DNA of 64,000 bases from Lentimicrobium saccharophilum (GTDB lineage Bacteria; Bacteroidota; Bacteroidia; Bacteroidales; Lentimicrobiaceae): assembly GCF_001192835.1 (NCBI RefSeq), contig NZ_DF968183.1:930001-994000 (forward strand). Direction: 5' to 3'. The notes under the pieces were generated by a model that worked only from the letters and a program-made list of their open reading frames with translations, searched no databases and was not told the origin of the DNA. Numbering within the stretch: the stretch's first letter is position 1; every line of letters starts with the position of its first letter. Of the stretch, positions 1 through 8,903 are shown one piece after another. Position numbers and translations under genes: made by a program.

Positions 1-434
1 GTTCGCATATAATCAGTGAACGTACCGAAAACCTGAATGAAGAAAACCGGGAAAATGTATTTGAACAGACAAAGGCAGAGGTAATGGAATTGCTGCGCAA
101 AACCATACGCCCCGAATTCCTTAACAGGATAGATGAATTGATTATGTTCAGACCTTTGTCGGCGGCAGAAATATCGGGCGTTGTGAGATTGATGCTGAAC
201 AACCTGGTGCAGGTACTGAAAAAAAATGACATTGCCCTGACATATACTGACAATGCCGTTCAGCATATTGCCGTCTTGGGGTATGACCCCCAGTACGGGG
301 CAAGACCGGTAAAAAGAGTTATACAACGGGAAGTTATGAATGCCCTGTCCAAAAAAATCCTTAGCGGAGAAGTCAGTAAAGATGCAAACATCACGCTGGA
401 TTTGGAAAACAACAGGCTTGAATTCAGGAACTGA
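1..434 (+). CDS. clpB: ATP-dependent chaperone ClpB, C-terminal part (5' end outside window)
   Basis: The open frame enters from the left edge (first full codon at 3) and gives the last 143 residues of a Hsp100 disaggregase. Visible motifs are SHIISER at the edge, RPEFLNRIDE in the second AAA+ module, and YDPQYGARPVKR, which carries the sensor-2 arginine of the D2 small domain. ClpB is a cytoplasmic hexamer that pulls polypeptides out of aggregates together with DnaK. A strong hairpin follows the stop codon, so this is probably the end of its transcription unit. The fragment is too short to judge the M-domain, but the D2 C-terminus matches ClpB better than ClpA, ClpC or ClpX. Confidence 0.93.
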   Translation, partial: SHIISERTENLNEENRENVFEQTKAEVMELLRKTIRPEFLNRIDELIMFRPLSAAEISGVVRLMLNNLVQVLKKNDIALTYTDNAVQHIAVLGYDPQYGARPVKRVIQREVMNALSKKILSGEVSKDANITLDLENNRLEFRN

Positions 435-517
435 AAGCACTGAAAAACAACAGGTAAAGCCTGACCAAAGTGCCTCAGACCGCTCTGAACAAATGAATCA
501 CATGAATTTACGCCGGC

Positions 518-558
518 AATCCGCCTTCTTACAGAAAACAATCTGAAGAAGGCGGATT
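518..558 (+). terminator. Hairpin terminator after clpB
   Basis: A perfect 13-bp stem (518-530 pairing with 546-558) encloses a 15-nt loop and is followed by a T-rich stretch (tggtttgttt). It lies 84 bp after the clpB stop and before the -7 element of the next gene, as expected for the end of the clpB transcript. Confidence 0.7.
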
Positions 559-602
559 CCTGGTTTGTTTATCCATAGAAGTCCGGATTCATCCGAGTTC
601 CT

Positions 603-610
603 TACCTTTG
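603..610 (+). promoter_or_regulatory. Candidate Bacteroidota -7 element for the YidE-like gene
   Basis: TACCTTTG matches TAnnTTTG exactly and sits 17 bp before the ATG at 628. Transcription starting a few bases downstream would exclude the TTG at 565 as the start codon. No TTG occurs at the usual -33 distance, so the site rests on the -7 match alone. Confidence 0.4.
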
Positions 611-627
611 CTTCGATTTTTTGTCTT

Positions 628-2226
628 ATGGATAACCTGATATCGGTCAGCTACCTTGCACTTTTCCTGATAATCAGCCTGGGCCTTATAGCCGGAAGGG
701 CCAGGATCAGGGGCTTTTCGCTTGATATCTCCGCAGTTATTTTTATCGCGATGCTGCTTGGGCATTTCGGATTCAGGCTACCTTCCGAATATCAGCACAT
801 CGGTTTGTTGCTTTTCATATTTACCATCGGCATACAATCAGGTCCGGGTTTTTTCCGCAGTTTCAGGCAGTATGGAAAGCAGCTCTTCATCATTGCCGGC
901 ATCATCATAACCAGCGGAGCCGTTATAACATGGTTACTCAGCAGCATACTGGGCATAGATAAAGCGCTGGCTATCGGGCTTTTCAACGGAGCCATGACCA
1001 GTACACCAGGTCTTGCCGCTGCCGTGGAAGTAAGTAAATCGCCTTTGGCCTCCATCGGCTATGGCATTGCCTATCCTTTCGGAGTCATCGGTGTTGTATT
1101 ATTCGTGAGTTTAATTCCAAAGATCCTGAAGATTAATTTCAGTAAGAGTGAGGAAGATTTTAACCTGAGCCTGAAGCAGAGTTATCCTGAATTTATTCCC
1201 GGCAATTTCAGGGTAGAAAACCCGAACATTGACGGCAAATCACTGGTTGAGCTTAAGTTCAGAACAGTGACCAACTGTGTCATATCCCGCGTAAAACATG
1301 GAGATCATACCACAACGCCTTCCAGGGATACCATTCTGAAAAAAGGCGATGTAATCAGGGCACTCGGAACCGCAGAAGACCTTGAGAAAGTCAAGTTGCT
1401 GGTCGGACCTCAGACTGATGAGGATATTCCGCTGGACAAAGGCCATGGTGTGCAGTGGGTACTGGTTACCAGTAAGCAGGTCGTGAACAAACCCCTTCAG
1501 AAACTTAATCTTGGGGCAAACTACGATGCCACCGTAGTAAGAATACGCCGCAGCGGCATAGAACTGCGGCCAATGCATTATACCATGCTGCGTTTCGGCG
1601 ACCGCCTGATGGTTGCAGCGAGCCGTGACAGTATGCAACAGGTAGTAAAACTGCTGGGTAATGACGACAAACGGCTTTCCGAAACGGACTTCCTTCCGAT
1701 TACCCTGGGCATTGTTATCGGTATCCTGATCGGAATGATTAACATTCCTGTTTTCGGGCTGTTCGATTTCAGCCTCGGCATCACCGGAGGTGTTCTTTCT
1801 GCCGCACTGATCCTGAGCGGAATAGGCAAAACAGGGCCCATAATATGGTCTATGTCAAGCAATGCCAACCAGCTTTTCAGGGAACTCGGATTGCTGATGT
1901 TTCTGGCCACGGTCGGCTGTGAGGCAGGCGGCCACATCGGGGAAACTTTTCAAAGTTACGGGGCAGGACTTATTGCAGCCGGAGCGGCCATCACCCTGAT
2001 TCCTCTTGTTATTGCGCTTGTTGTCGGAAAATATATATTAAAGATGAACTTCCTCACCCTTATGGGTGTCATCACAGGAGGCATGACCAGCACACCGGGT
2101 CTGGCCGCGATCAACACCCAGTCCGACAGTGGCATCGCGCAGGTGGCCTATGCAGCCGTTTACCCGCTCGCGCTTGTGCTCATGATCCTCTTCTCAAATA
2201 TACTGTTTCGCTTACCGTTATTCTGA
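628..2226 (+). CDS. YidE/AspT-type membrane transporter with two TrkA-C domains
   Basis: This 532-aa polytopic inner-membrane protein has the layout of the aspartate:alanine exchanger (AAE/YidE) superfamily: an N-terminal block of membrane helices, a cytosolic middle with two TrkA-C-like domains (about residues 190-360), and a second helix block. The repeated signature MTSTPGLAA occurs once in each membrane half, which shows the internal duplication typical of the family. The substrate cannot be deduced; characterised members exchange amino or dicarboxylic acids, and most are unassigned. ATG 628 is preferred over TTG 565 because the upstream stretch is not hydrophobic and a -7 promoter element lies between the two. 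It appears monocistronic. Confidence 0.85.
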   Translation: MDNLISVSYLALFLIISLGLIAGRARIRGFSLDISAVIFIAMLLGHFGFRLPSEYQHIGLLLFIFTIGIQSGPGFFRSFRQYGKQLFIIAGIIITSGAVITWLLSSILGIDKALAIGLFNGAMTSTPGLAAAVEVSKSPLASIGYGIAYPFGVIGVVLFVSLIPKILKINFSKSEEDFNLSLKQSYPEFIPGNFRVENPNIDGKSLVELKFRTVTNCVISRVKHGDHTTTPSRDTILKKGDVIRALGTAEDLEKVKLLVGPQTDEDIPLDKGHGVQWVLVTSKQVVNKPLQKLNLGANYDATVVRIRRSGIELRPMHYTMLRFGDRLMVAASRDSMQQVVKLLGNDDKRLSETDFLPITLGIVIGILIGMINIPVFGLFDFSLGITGGVLSAALILSGIGKTGPIIWSMSSNANQLFRELGLLMFLATVGCEAGGHIGETFQSYGAGLIAAGAAITLIPLVIALVVGKYILKMNFLTLMGVITGGMTSTPGLAAINTQSDSGIAQVAYAAVYPLALVLMILFSNILFRLPLF

Positions 2227-2366
2227 CTAAGCGCCAGGCAACCAGAGACGTTTGTCCTTCCATTGTAGAGATTCCGGGCTGGCAATTGAACTTACTCCCC
2301 CATACCCAACATTTGGAGACCGGCTGAATTACTGAAAAACCTATAAATAAAAAGAGAGAAAAGGTC

Positions 2367-3722
2367 TCAATGCTTAGGCAGTTTCAGCTTTCTGAACCGC
2401 CCTTCAAAAGTCATGTAAATTACCAGAATCAAGAGACCAAGAATGGCGGCCAGTTTAATCAGCAGCGTCCACCTATCTCCCTGAATCGCTTCATTGATGC
2501 TCATCATATCCGCCAGTACGCTCACAATGGTAAGGGCAGTAAGCGCCATTGCATAAACGTTCAGACGCTTGTCGCGGGTGGCCTGCTTCTGTTCAAGCAC
2601 CTCATTCTGGATGTTGGTAAAAATCTCGCAGGCGGAAGCCATGTGTTCAATTTTTTGGGAAAGGCCCCCCAGTTGATCAAATGTATTCAATAGTTTAAGA
2701 TCGGAAATATTCTGGGTAAGCGCGCCGAAACGGGTATACTCGGCCACGGTATGGGCAATGGTGCGAAGCCTGTTCAGCGAACCGGCATCATAAAGTGATG
2801 CGTCCCCGCTCAGGTTTTCCCTTACAGATTGAGAAATATGATAGGAAAACAGGCGCTCAAATCCATCGCATATACCATAATACACCTGAGCCATTTTCAG
2901 CAGAAACAGAATTCTGGTAACATAATCCTCATTAACAGGTTCCACAATGGCCGCAGCCCACCCCAGTTGAATATTCCCATCATCCATGCGAATAGGGGTC
3001 AATTCGTCATAGTCATCAAGCACTTTTTCTGCACAGGAAACGTCTCCCGGTTTGGTGCACATCAACACCACCTGATAACCCGGAAAGAAATCGCAGGGTA
3101 TCCGGCGGCGTGTAATCTGCTCAATACCATCGTGCTTACTGAATGATTTATAAATATCTGCAACCGCCTTCCGGAAACCGTTTCTGAATTCACCGCTGCT
3201 GTATGTGCCATACGATGCGTATTCGTAGCAGCGGTAAATCCACAGTGCATAGCTCTCAAGTTCCTTGCTGAGTTCGGCTGATTCAATGTACAGATAACCA
3301 ATGCCCAGGCCATAGAGATTTACAACCGCCTTCCGGAAACCGGCTTCAGCCTGAAAACTATTGATGATATCAACAATACCTGTCGGCGGGTCAGAATAAT
3401 AAGACCCCATAAATTGCGGATCTGCGGCAGACTGCATGGCTTCGGCATGCAAATGTTTCAACAGTTCGCTTCCGTTAAGATCAATTTCAAGCCCCGCTCC
3501 TATCGGAACACTCAGGCCGATATGTCCTTCGGCATCAGAGCATGTGTACTCTGCCTTGCCTAAATCATCTGCAAAAGCATACTGGTCAGCAGGTTTATTG
3601 TATTTTACCCTGAAATCAACTTGCTTGTTCAGGGAAGCAATCACCCCAGGATCGGTAAAAGGATAATCATCAATTCCGATTGAAAATCCCGCATCAAAAT
3701 AACCACTGATGATAAACTTCAT
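2367..3722 (-). CDS. Unrecognised 451-aa protein with two C-terminal membrane helices
   Basis: I do not recognise this family. It has no signal peptide. The first ~370 residues look soluble, mixed alpha/beta and acidic, with several Asp/Tyr-rich stretches near the N-terminus. An amphipathic helical stretch follows (about 345-385), then two hydrophobic segments (about 390-410 and 420-440) separated by a short polar loop (MSINEAIQGDR), and a basic tail. The helix plus two-TM hairpin end resembles the architecture of CorA-like proteins, but no GMN motif is present, so magnesium transport is not claimed. The gene is isolated between a convergent transporter gene and dnaX. A cytosolic sensor or effector anchored at the inner membrane is one possibility. 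Confidence 0.6.
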   Translation of the reverse strand: MKFIISGYFDAGFSIGIDDYPFTDPGVIASLNKQVDFRVKYNKPADQYAFADDLGKAEYTCSDAEGHIGLSVPIGAGLEIDLNGSELLKHLHAEAMQSAADPQFMGSYYSDPPTGIVDIINSFQAEAGFRKAVVNLYGLGIGYLYIESAELSKELESYALWIYRCYEYASYGTYSSGEFRNGFRKAVADIYKSFSKHDGIEQITRRRIPCDFFPGYQVVLMCTKPGDVSCAEKVLDDYDELTPIRMDDGNIQLGWAAAIVEPVNEDYVTRILFLLKMAQVYYGICDGFERLFSYHISQSVRENLSGDASLYDAGSLNRLRTIAHTVAEYTRFGALTQNISDLKLLNTFDQLGGLSQKIEHMASACEIFTNIQNEVLEQKQATRDKRLNVYAMALTALTIVSVLADMMSINEAIQGDRWTLLIKLAAILGLLILVIYMTFEGRFRKLKLPKH

Positions 3723-3799
3723 GATAAATATTGAATTAAGAGGGCATTATATAACAAATTTCACACATACAGTGATGTATTTTGAAAAGTTGTGCTGTA

Positions 3800-3831
3800 C
3801 CGGAGAAAAGTAACTTATTCCACTTTTCCGG
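3800..3831 (-). terminator. Imperfect inverted repeat after dnaX, possible terminator
   Basis: A 10-12 bp inverted repeat (arm 3800-3811 pairs with 3822-3831 with a 2-nt bulge) lies 73 bp beyond the dnaX stop and upstream of the 451-aa gene. Only a short, broken T-rich stretch follows it on the minus strand, so terminator function is tentative. Confidence 0.3.
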
Positions 3832-3903
3832 CAACATTCAGAATGTATTGCCAAATCACTGCAATATGCTTAATGATTGCTCATTACTTATGTATCAATC
3901 AGC

Positions 3904-5718
3904 TTACATCTCTATATCAAGGTTCAACTGATCCTTCAATGTTTTGATGGCCGGGTTTCGTTCAGCCATTGCATTGAACTTTTCCTGATCGGTATAAGGC
4001 TTGCGCGATTCAACCGGCCGGTCAGTTACAAGTGTCTCAAGCTGTATGCCCCAGTTTTTGAGTTCCTTACGCAGGTAGCCCAATATTTCGGCCCTCTTAC
4101 CGAAAATTTCACTTTCCTGGATTTTGTTATCTACGGTAACGACGACCTTAAACCCATCTGTAAGCACAGGAATGCGGCAGGTAAGGGTATTGAACAGATT
4201 TGGCGAATCCTTGGCTATGGTTTCAGCCATAGGTCTCCATATAAGTTCAAGGTCATGCTGGGTAAACACCTCCCTATCCGGGGGGAGTACTTCCGGCTCT
4301 TCAGCCAGTGTATTCTCTTTAGACGGAGCAGCAGCGCCAGAGCCAGGCTTCATCAGATTACCGATATTCACTCCGGTATAGGTTTTGACTTCAGCGGGAG
4401 ACTCCTTGCGCACAGGTGCGGTGGTTTTTACCGGATAAGAAGTGAGCGGCTCGGCAGCTTTACTCACATTTGCAGCCGGAATGCCTGACTCCGGCTCCTG
4501 CAATGTCTTTAGCGGAGGCTGTTCCTGCGGCTTTGGACTTAAATCAGCAGGTCTTGAAGCCGGGGCCGGCTCTTTGGGTATAGCCAGCGCCGCAGCTCCC
4601 CGTGGACCGGCCGGAGATTGAACAGGTGATGCCAGATTACAGAGCTGCATAAGGGCAATTTCGAGATGCAGGCGCTTATTGTTGCTGGCCTTATAACTGA
4701 GATCGCAATTGTTACTCAGATCAAGGGCTTTCAGCAGGAAATCAGGGCTACAGGCAGCCGACTGTTTCAGGTAAAGGTTACGGATATTGGCGCTGGTTTC
4801 AAGCAACCCAACGGTTTCTTCATCCCGGCTGACCAGCAGATTCCGAAGATGCTGTCCCAGTCCGGTGATAAAATGCTGCCCGTCGAAACCATTATCGATG
4901 ATTTCATTCACGGTAAGTAATGTCTGGCTTATATTTCCTTCAAGAATAAAATCTGTAATCCTGAAATAATAATCATAATCAAGCACATTCAGGTTATCAA
5001 TTACCTGCTTATAGGTTAGCCTGTCGCCGGCGAAACTGACCAGCTGGTCAAACATGGAAAGCGCGTCGCGTAAGCCGCCATCAGCCTTTTGCGCAATGAT
5101 GTGCAGCGCATCCGGATCAGCATTAACATGCTCGTTTTCAGCAACCCAGGCAAGGTGATGGGCGATATCTTCCACCCCTATCCTGCGAAAATCGAAAATC
5201 TGGCAGCGGGAAAGAATGGTAGGCAGTATCTTGTGTTTCTCGGTAGTGGCCAGGATAAACTTTGCATAAGCAGGCGGCTCTTCAAGGGTTTTGAGAAAAG
5301 CATTGAAAGCCGCTGTTGACAGCATATGAACCTCATCTATGATATACACCTTATATTTGCCCGATTGCGGCGGTATGCGTACCTGGTCCACAAGATTCCG
5401 GATATCATCCACCGAATTATTGGATGCAGCATCAAGTTCATAGATATTAAAGGAGGATGATTTATTAAATGACAGGCATGATTCGCATTCATTACAGGCC
5501 TCTCCTTCAGTGGTCAACGACCGGCAGTTGATCGTCTTGGCCAGGATACGGGCACAGGTAGTTTTCCCTACCCCTCTCGGCCCCGTAAACAGGAATGCCT
5601 GCGCGATCTGCTGGTTACGGATTGCATTCTTGAGTGTATTTGTAATAGAAGCCTGGCCTATTACCGTTGCAAAGGAAGCCGGCCGGTACTTGCGGGCTGA
5701 TACAATGAAATTCTCCAT
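3904..5718 (-). CDS. dnaX: DNA polymerase III subunit gamma/tau
   Basis: This is the AAA+ motor of the clamp loader, which opens the beta clamp and bridges polymerase cores to DnaB. Over 604 aa it shows Walker A GPRGVGKT (46-53), zinc-binding cysteines C65, C75, C78 and C81, Walker B DEVH (128-131) and the SRC sensor motif. A Pro/Ala-rich linker covers about 370-470, followed by a tau-type C-terminal domain. The length fits a full tau form. A shorter gamma by frameshifting cannot be judged by eye. The start ATG is 30 bp downstream of a -7-like element. It stands alone on the minus strand. Confidence 0.96.
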   Translation of the reverse strand: MENFIVSARKYRPASFATVIGQASITNTLKNAIRNQQIAQAFLFTGPRGVGKTTCARILAKTINCRSLTTEGEACNECESCLSFNKSSSFNIYELDAASNNSVDDIRNLVDQVRIPPQSGKYKVYIIDEVHMLSTAAFNAFLKTLEEPPAYAKFILATTEKHKILPTILSRCQIFDFRRIGVEDIAHHLAWVAENEHVNADPDALHIIAQKADGGLRDALSMFDQLVSFAGDRLTYKQVIDNLNVLDYDYYFRITDFILEGNISQTLLTVNEIIDNGFDGQHFITGLGQHLRNLLVSRDEETVGLLETSANIRNLYLKQSAACSPDFLLKALDLSNNCDLSYKASNNKRLHLEIALMQLCNLASPVQSPAGPRGAAALAIPKEPAPASRPADLSPKPQEQPPLKTLQEPESGIPAANVSKAAEPLTSYPVKTTAPVRKESPAEVKTYTGVNIGNLMKPGSGAAAPSKENTLAEEPEVLPPDREVFTQHDLELIWRPMAETIAKDSPNLFNTLTCRIPVLTDGFKVVVTVDNKIQESEIFGKRAEILGYLRKELKNWGIQLETLVTDRPVESRKPYTDQEKFNAMAERNPAIKTLKDQLNLDIEM

Positions 5719-5747
5719 CCTGATGGCTCAATAGATTTTTGGGAGGT

Positions 5748-5755
5748 CAAACTTA
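5748..5755 (-). promoter_or_regulatory. Candidate -7 element for dnaX
   Basis: Read on the minus strand, TAAGTTTG matches TAnnTTTG and lies 30 bp upstream of the dnaX ATG. There is no TTG at the consensus -33 spacing, so this is a single-element match. Confidence 0.35.
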
Positions 5756-5849
5756 CGTGAAAAAACAATATATCATGCAGACCGGAGCGGAAAAAGGAAT
5801 AATTGCCCGGTGCCGTCAGGCCGCTAATCAATGCTCACACTGTTGACCC

Positions 5850-7256
5850 TTAATTCTCGACCACCTCCGCCGCAATCAGCCTGTCGAAACGCGAACCCTG
5901 TTCACGGTAATACACCAGAATTGTATAGCTGTTGCGGGTTTCATACCGGCTGCCTTCCAGCCTGGCAAGCTCAGCCTCTGATTCCCCGTTGGGCAAAAAT
6001 GCGTACAAATAGTTGTAGTATCCCTGTTTCAGGTAAAGTCTGGCCTCGTAACCCTGGCGTGCAAAATTGTAACTCATCCTTCCCGGGCCGCTGCGCTCCC
6101 CGGGGGTGTTGCCTGCTGCGCTGAACTGCCAGTCGGTTAATGCGCCCATGATGTATGGTGCTCCGTCGGTCATGGGTGCATCCCAGGGAATGAAAAAATC
6201 CACCCATACATATTCTGCCTCGAGATCGTTGTCGCGGGCATCTTCTGTCTTGATCAGCCGTTGCCCGTTAATATCGGAGTAGGTAACATAAGGCTTGAAT
6301 GTGCGTGCTGCGTCAGGCAGCAGGGTGACATGATAGCCATCATTGCGGTTCTCCACCTGCCTGACCCGTTCAGAGGTATAACGCAGACTCTTGATGTCAA
6401 AATACCGGAATTCATTGCCGGCTTCAAATGAATTCCGGCCATCGGTGTACTGATAATCAAGCTCGTCAGCACGTAGCATCATAGGGGCAAGATTCCAGAT
6501 AGCGTTATCCCAGCGGTTATTCTGTAATATGACAACCTTCAGGTCGCGATAAGGTTCCGGAATCGGATAGGCAGGGTTCAGGACTGAAAACGGCACTTCC
6601 TGGTGTGTGAAGTACTGGTCGATTACACTGGAACGCTTTACCCGGGCTTTAACGGTCACCTTCGGATCAACCACCATAAACCGCCGGGTAATGGCCGGCT
6701 GATCCGGCATACCTTCCGGATATATTTTCAGAATATAATTCCCGGGTAAGGTAAACCTGAAGTTTTCATTGGGGATTGCCAGTTTGTAATGGGTGAATGC
6801 CTGAAGGGTGTTGTATGAATATTTATAATCCCGGATATAATCTTCGGTAAACCCCTCGATATACTCATTCTGCCATAAGTCGGTCGGCTTCCAGACTGCA
6901 TCACAATGAATTACCGTATATTGCCATACTTTATAGTCAGCATCCAGATCATCAAAGGAGAGCATCAGCTTTTCATCGGAATTGAACAGAATCATCGGGG
7001 GCGTCAACTCCCAGCCCTCCCTGTGAAAAAGCACCGTTCTGACCGACTCCCGGTAAATAAAATCCTCATACCTCAAAAATCCGGAATCGAAGTAACTGTC
7101 TTTGCCCTTTGCCTGAACAACTTCACGTTCCTTTGCCCTTTTGCTGCTTTTCCCGGATTGTTTCTCGCCTGCCTGCGCATAAGTAGCCGCCGGTATATAA
7201 ATGAAATACAGAAAAACAATGAATTTGGCCACTACCGGTTGAACAATGCTATTCAT
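5850..7256 (-). CDS. Type IX secretion system plug protein (DUF5103 family)
   Basis: The 468-aa product has a hydrophobic N-terminal segment ending in AATYAQA, consistent with a Sec signal peptide. A beta-rich body follows, with the family hallmarks FHREGWELTPPMI, DDLDADYKVWQYTVIHCD and the IKYP-like LKIYPEGMPDQP strand. This is the DUF5103/T9SS plug family. In Flavobacterium johnsoniae the plug closes the SprA translocon from the periplasmic side. Family length is about 400-450 residues, so the gene looks intact. It faces away from the nqr operon across a ~240-bp divergent promoter region. Together with porT and porV elsewhere in this window it supports a working T9SS. Confidence 0.85.
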   Translation of the reverse strand: MNSIVQPVVAKFIVFLYFIYIPAATYAQAGEKQSGKSSKRAKEREVVQAKGKDSYFDSGFLRYEDFIYRESVRTVLFHREGWELTPPMILFNSDEKLMLSFDDLDADYKVWQYTVIHCDAVWKPTDLWQNEYIEGFTEDYIRDYKYSYNTLQAFTHYKLAIPNENFRFTLPGNYILKIYPEGMPDQPAITRRFMVVDPKVTVKARVKRSSVIDQYFTHQEVPFSVLNPAYPIPEPYRDLKVVILQNNRWDNAIWNLAPMMLRADELDYQYTDGRNSFEAGNEFRYFDIKSLRYTSERVRQVENRNDGYHVTLLPDAARTFKPYVTYSDINGQRLIKTEDARDNDLEAEYVWVDFFIPWDAPMTDGAPYIMGALTDWQFSAAGNTPGERSGPGRMSYNFARQGYEARLYLKQGYYNYLYAFLPNGESEAELARLEGSRYETRNSYTILVYYREQGSRFDRLIAAEVVEN

Positions 7257-7281
7257 AAGTTGTTTGAGAATTGATTTGTTA

Positions 7282-7289
7282 CAAAATTA
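7282..7289 (-). promoter_or_regulatory. Candidate -7 element for the T9SS plug gene
   Basis: On the minus strand the sequence reads TAATTTTG, matching TAnnTTTG, 26 bp before the ATG at 7256. No TTG lies at consensus -33 spacing. Confidence 0.35.
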
Positions 7290-7362
7290 ACAATAGATTA
7301 AAACCTCAGGATGATTCACAACAGTTTTCGTACCGGAATAACGTAAACAAGCCGGGTTAATT

Positions 7363-7393
7363 TTGATTAAACCTGAATTATTCTGTAGATTTG
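7363..7393 (+). promoter_or_regulatory. Probable nqr operon promoter (-33 TTG / -7 TAGATTTG)
   Basis: TTG at 7363-7365 and TAGATTTG at 7386-7393 are separated by exactly 20 bp, matching the Bacteroidota primary sigma consensus at both elements. The implied start near 7400 gives a leader of about 100 nt before nqrA. Confidence 0.6.
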
Positions 7394-7456
7394 CTTAGAA
7401 AATGGACTATGTAAAAAAAAGTCCCATTGACAAAAGTAAATATTTAACTTAATCCA

Positions 7457-7464
7457 TACCTTTG
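7457..7464 (+). promoter_or_regulatory. Second candidate -7 element before nqrA
   Basis: TACCTTTG followed by CCGC matches TAnnTTTG and lies 37 bp before the nqrA ATG. The nearest upstream TTG (7427-7429) is 27 bp away, longer than the usual 19-21. It also argues against the TTG at 7462 as the nqrA start, since that codon overlaps this element. Confidence 0.4.
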
Positions 7465-7500
7465 CCGCTTTTAAAGCGACAGTCTGAAATTTCCAACATT

Positions 7501-8847
7501 ATGCCGAAGACCATTAAACTTACCAAAGGGCTAAACATCAGGCTAAAAGGTTCAGCCGAAAAAAAGATTACCGGATTATCTGCACAGCAGTTCGCCATCA
7601 AGCCAACCGACTTTACCGGTGTTTTCCCGCGTTTGCAGGTAAAGGAAGGAGATGCAGTAAAAGCCGGTTCCCCGCTGTTTATTGATAAGTACCGGGAGAA
7701 TATTGTTTTTACCTCACCCGTCAGCGGGACGATCACAGAGATTAAACGTGGAGATAAGCGTTTGCTGCTTGAAGTCCGGATTGAATCAGACGGGAAAAAC
7801 GAAGCCATCGATTTCGGGAAGGCTGATCCTGCTTCTCTGACCAAAAAGGAGATTGCTGAAAAACTGCTTCAAAGCGGCGTCTGGACCGTCATCCGTCAGC
7901 GGCCTTATGCTGTGATTGCCAATCCGGAGCATACCCCCAAAGCGGTGCATATTTCCGCGTTCGATACAGCCCCGCTCGCGCCTGATTACGATTTCGTCGT
8001 AAACGGTCAGGGAGAGTATTTTCAGACAGGTCTCGATGTGCTTTCGAAGTTGAGTGATGGCAAGGTTAACCTGAATGTCAGCAAGGAGACAAAGGCAAAA
8101 GAATTCCTCGGAGCGCGCAATGTAACCATCAATATTTTTTCAGGCCCGCACCCCGCAGGCAATATAGGAATTCAGATTCATCACATTGATCCCATCAACA
8201 AGGGCGATGTTGTATGGTTTGCCGGCGTTCAGGATGTGATTACCATCGGGCGCCTTTTCAGGGAAGGTATTTATGATTCAACAACAATTGCCGCGCTGGC
8301 AGGGTCGGAAGCTTCCCGCCCGCAGTACTACAAAACCAGGCGGGGCGCTTCCATCAGCACGATGGTCAAAGACAATGTGAATGGTGAAAACGTAAGGTTT
8401 ATATCTGGAAATGTACTCACCGGCAAGCAGATCAGGCCTGATAATTTCCTGGGATTCTATGATTCCATGGTCACGGTAATTCCTGAAGGCAATTATCATG
8501 AATTCCTGGGTTGGGCACTTCCCGGTTTCGGAAAATTCAGCACCTCAAGGGCATTTTTCTCCTGGATAAATCCCTCAAAGGAATACCGACTGGATACCAA
8601 TCTGCACGGTGGCGAACGTGCCTATGTAATGACTGGTCAGTTCGAAAAAGTACTTCCCATGGATATTTATCCGCTTCAGCTGATCAAAGCCATACTTACC
8701 GAAGACATTGACCTGATGGAAAACCTTGGGATTTATGAAGTTGAACCGGAAGACTTTGCTTTGTGCGAATTTATGGACACTTCGAAAACCGAGATACAGA
8801 CCATCATCCGGAAAGGCCTTGAAATCATGCGCAAGGAGATGAGCTAA
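7501..8847 (+). CDS. nqrA: Na+-translocating NADH-quinone reductase subunit A
   Basis: NqrA is the peripheral, cofactor-free subunit of Na+-NQR, which couples NADH oxidation and quinone reduction to sodium export. The 448-aa protein starts MPKTIKLTKGLNI and carries the lipoyl/RnfC-like barrel-sandwich region (about residues 30-110, with SPLFIDKYREN), then the Rossmann-like and SLBB-like parts. ATG 7501 is chosen over TTG 7462 because family members begin with this KLKKGL-type motif. It is the first gene of nqrABCDEF, with a promoter immediately upstream. Confidence 0.96.
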   Translation: MPKTIKLTKGLNIRLKGSAEKKITGLSAQQFAIKPTDFTGVFPRLQVKEGDAVKAGSPLFIDKYRENIVFTSPVSGTITEIKRGDKRLLLEVRIESDGKNEAIDFGKADPASLTKKEIAEKLLQSGVWTVIRQRPYAVIANPEHTPKAVHISAFDTAPLAPDYDFVVNGQGEYFQTGLDVLSKLSDGKVNLNVSKETKAKEFLGARNVTINIFSGPHPAGNIGIQIHHIDPINKGDVVWFAGVQDVITIGRLFREGIYDSTTIAALAGSEASRPQYYKTRRGASISTMVKDNVNGENVRFISGNVLTGKQIRPDNFLGFYDSMVTVIPEGNYHEFLGWALPGFGKFSTSRAFFSWINPSKEYRLDTNLHGGERAYVMTGQFEKVLPMDIYPLQLIKAILTEDIDLMENLGIYEVEPEDFALCEFMDTSKTEIQTIIRKGLEIMRKEMS

Positions 8848-8903
8848 GCAGGAGATTCAATGACACGAAACAAACACAAAATTAAAAATCAATACGTTAC
8901 TGA

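Noticed and set aside
2367-3722. CorA magnesium transporter
   Set aside because: The GMN motif is absent and the N-terminal domain does not fit; only the two-helix end is similar.
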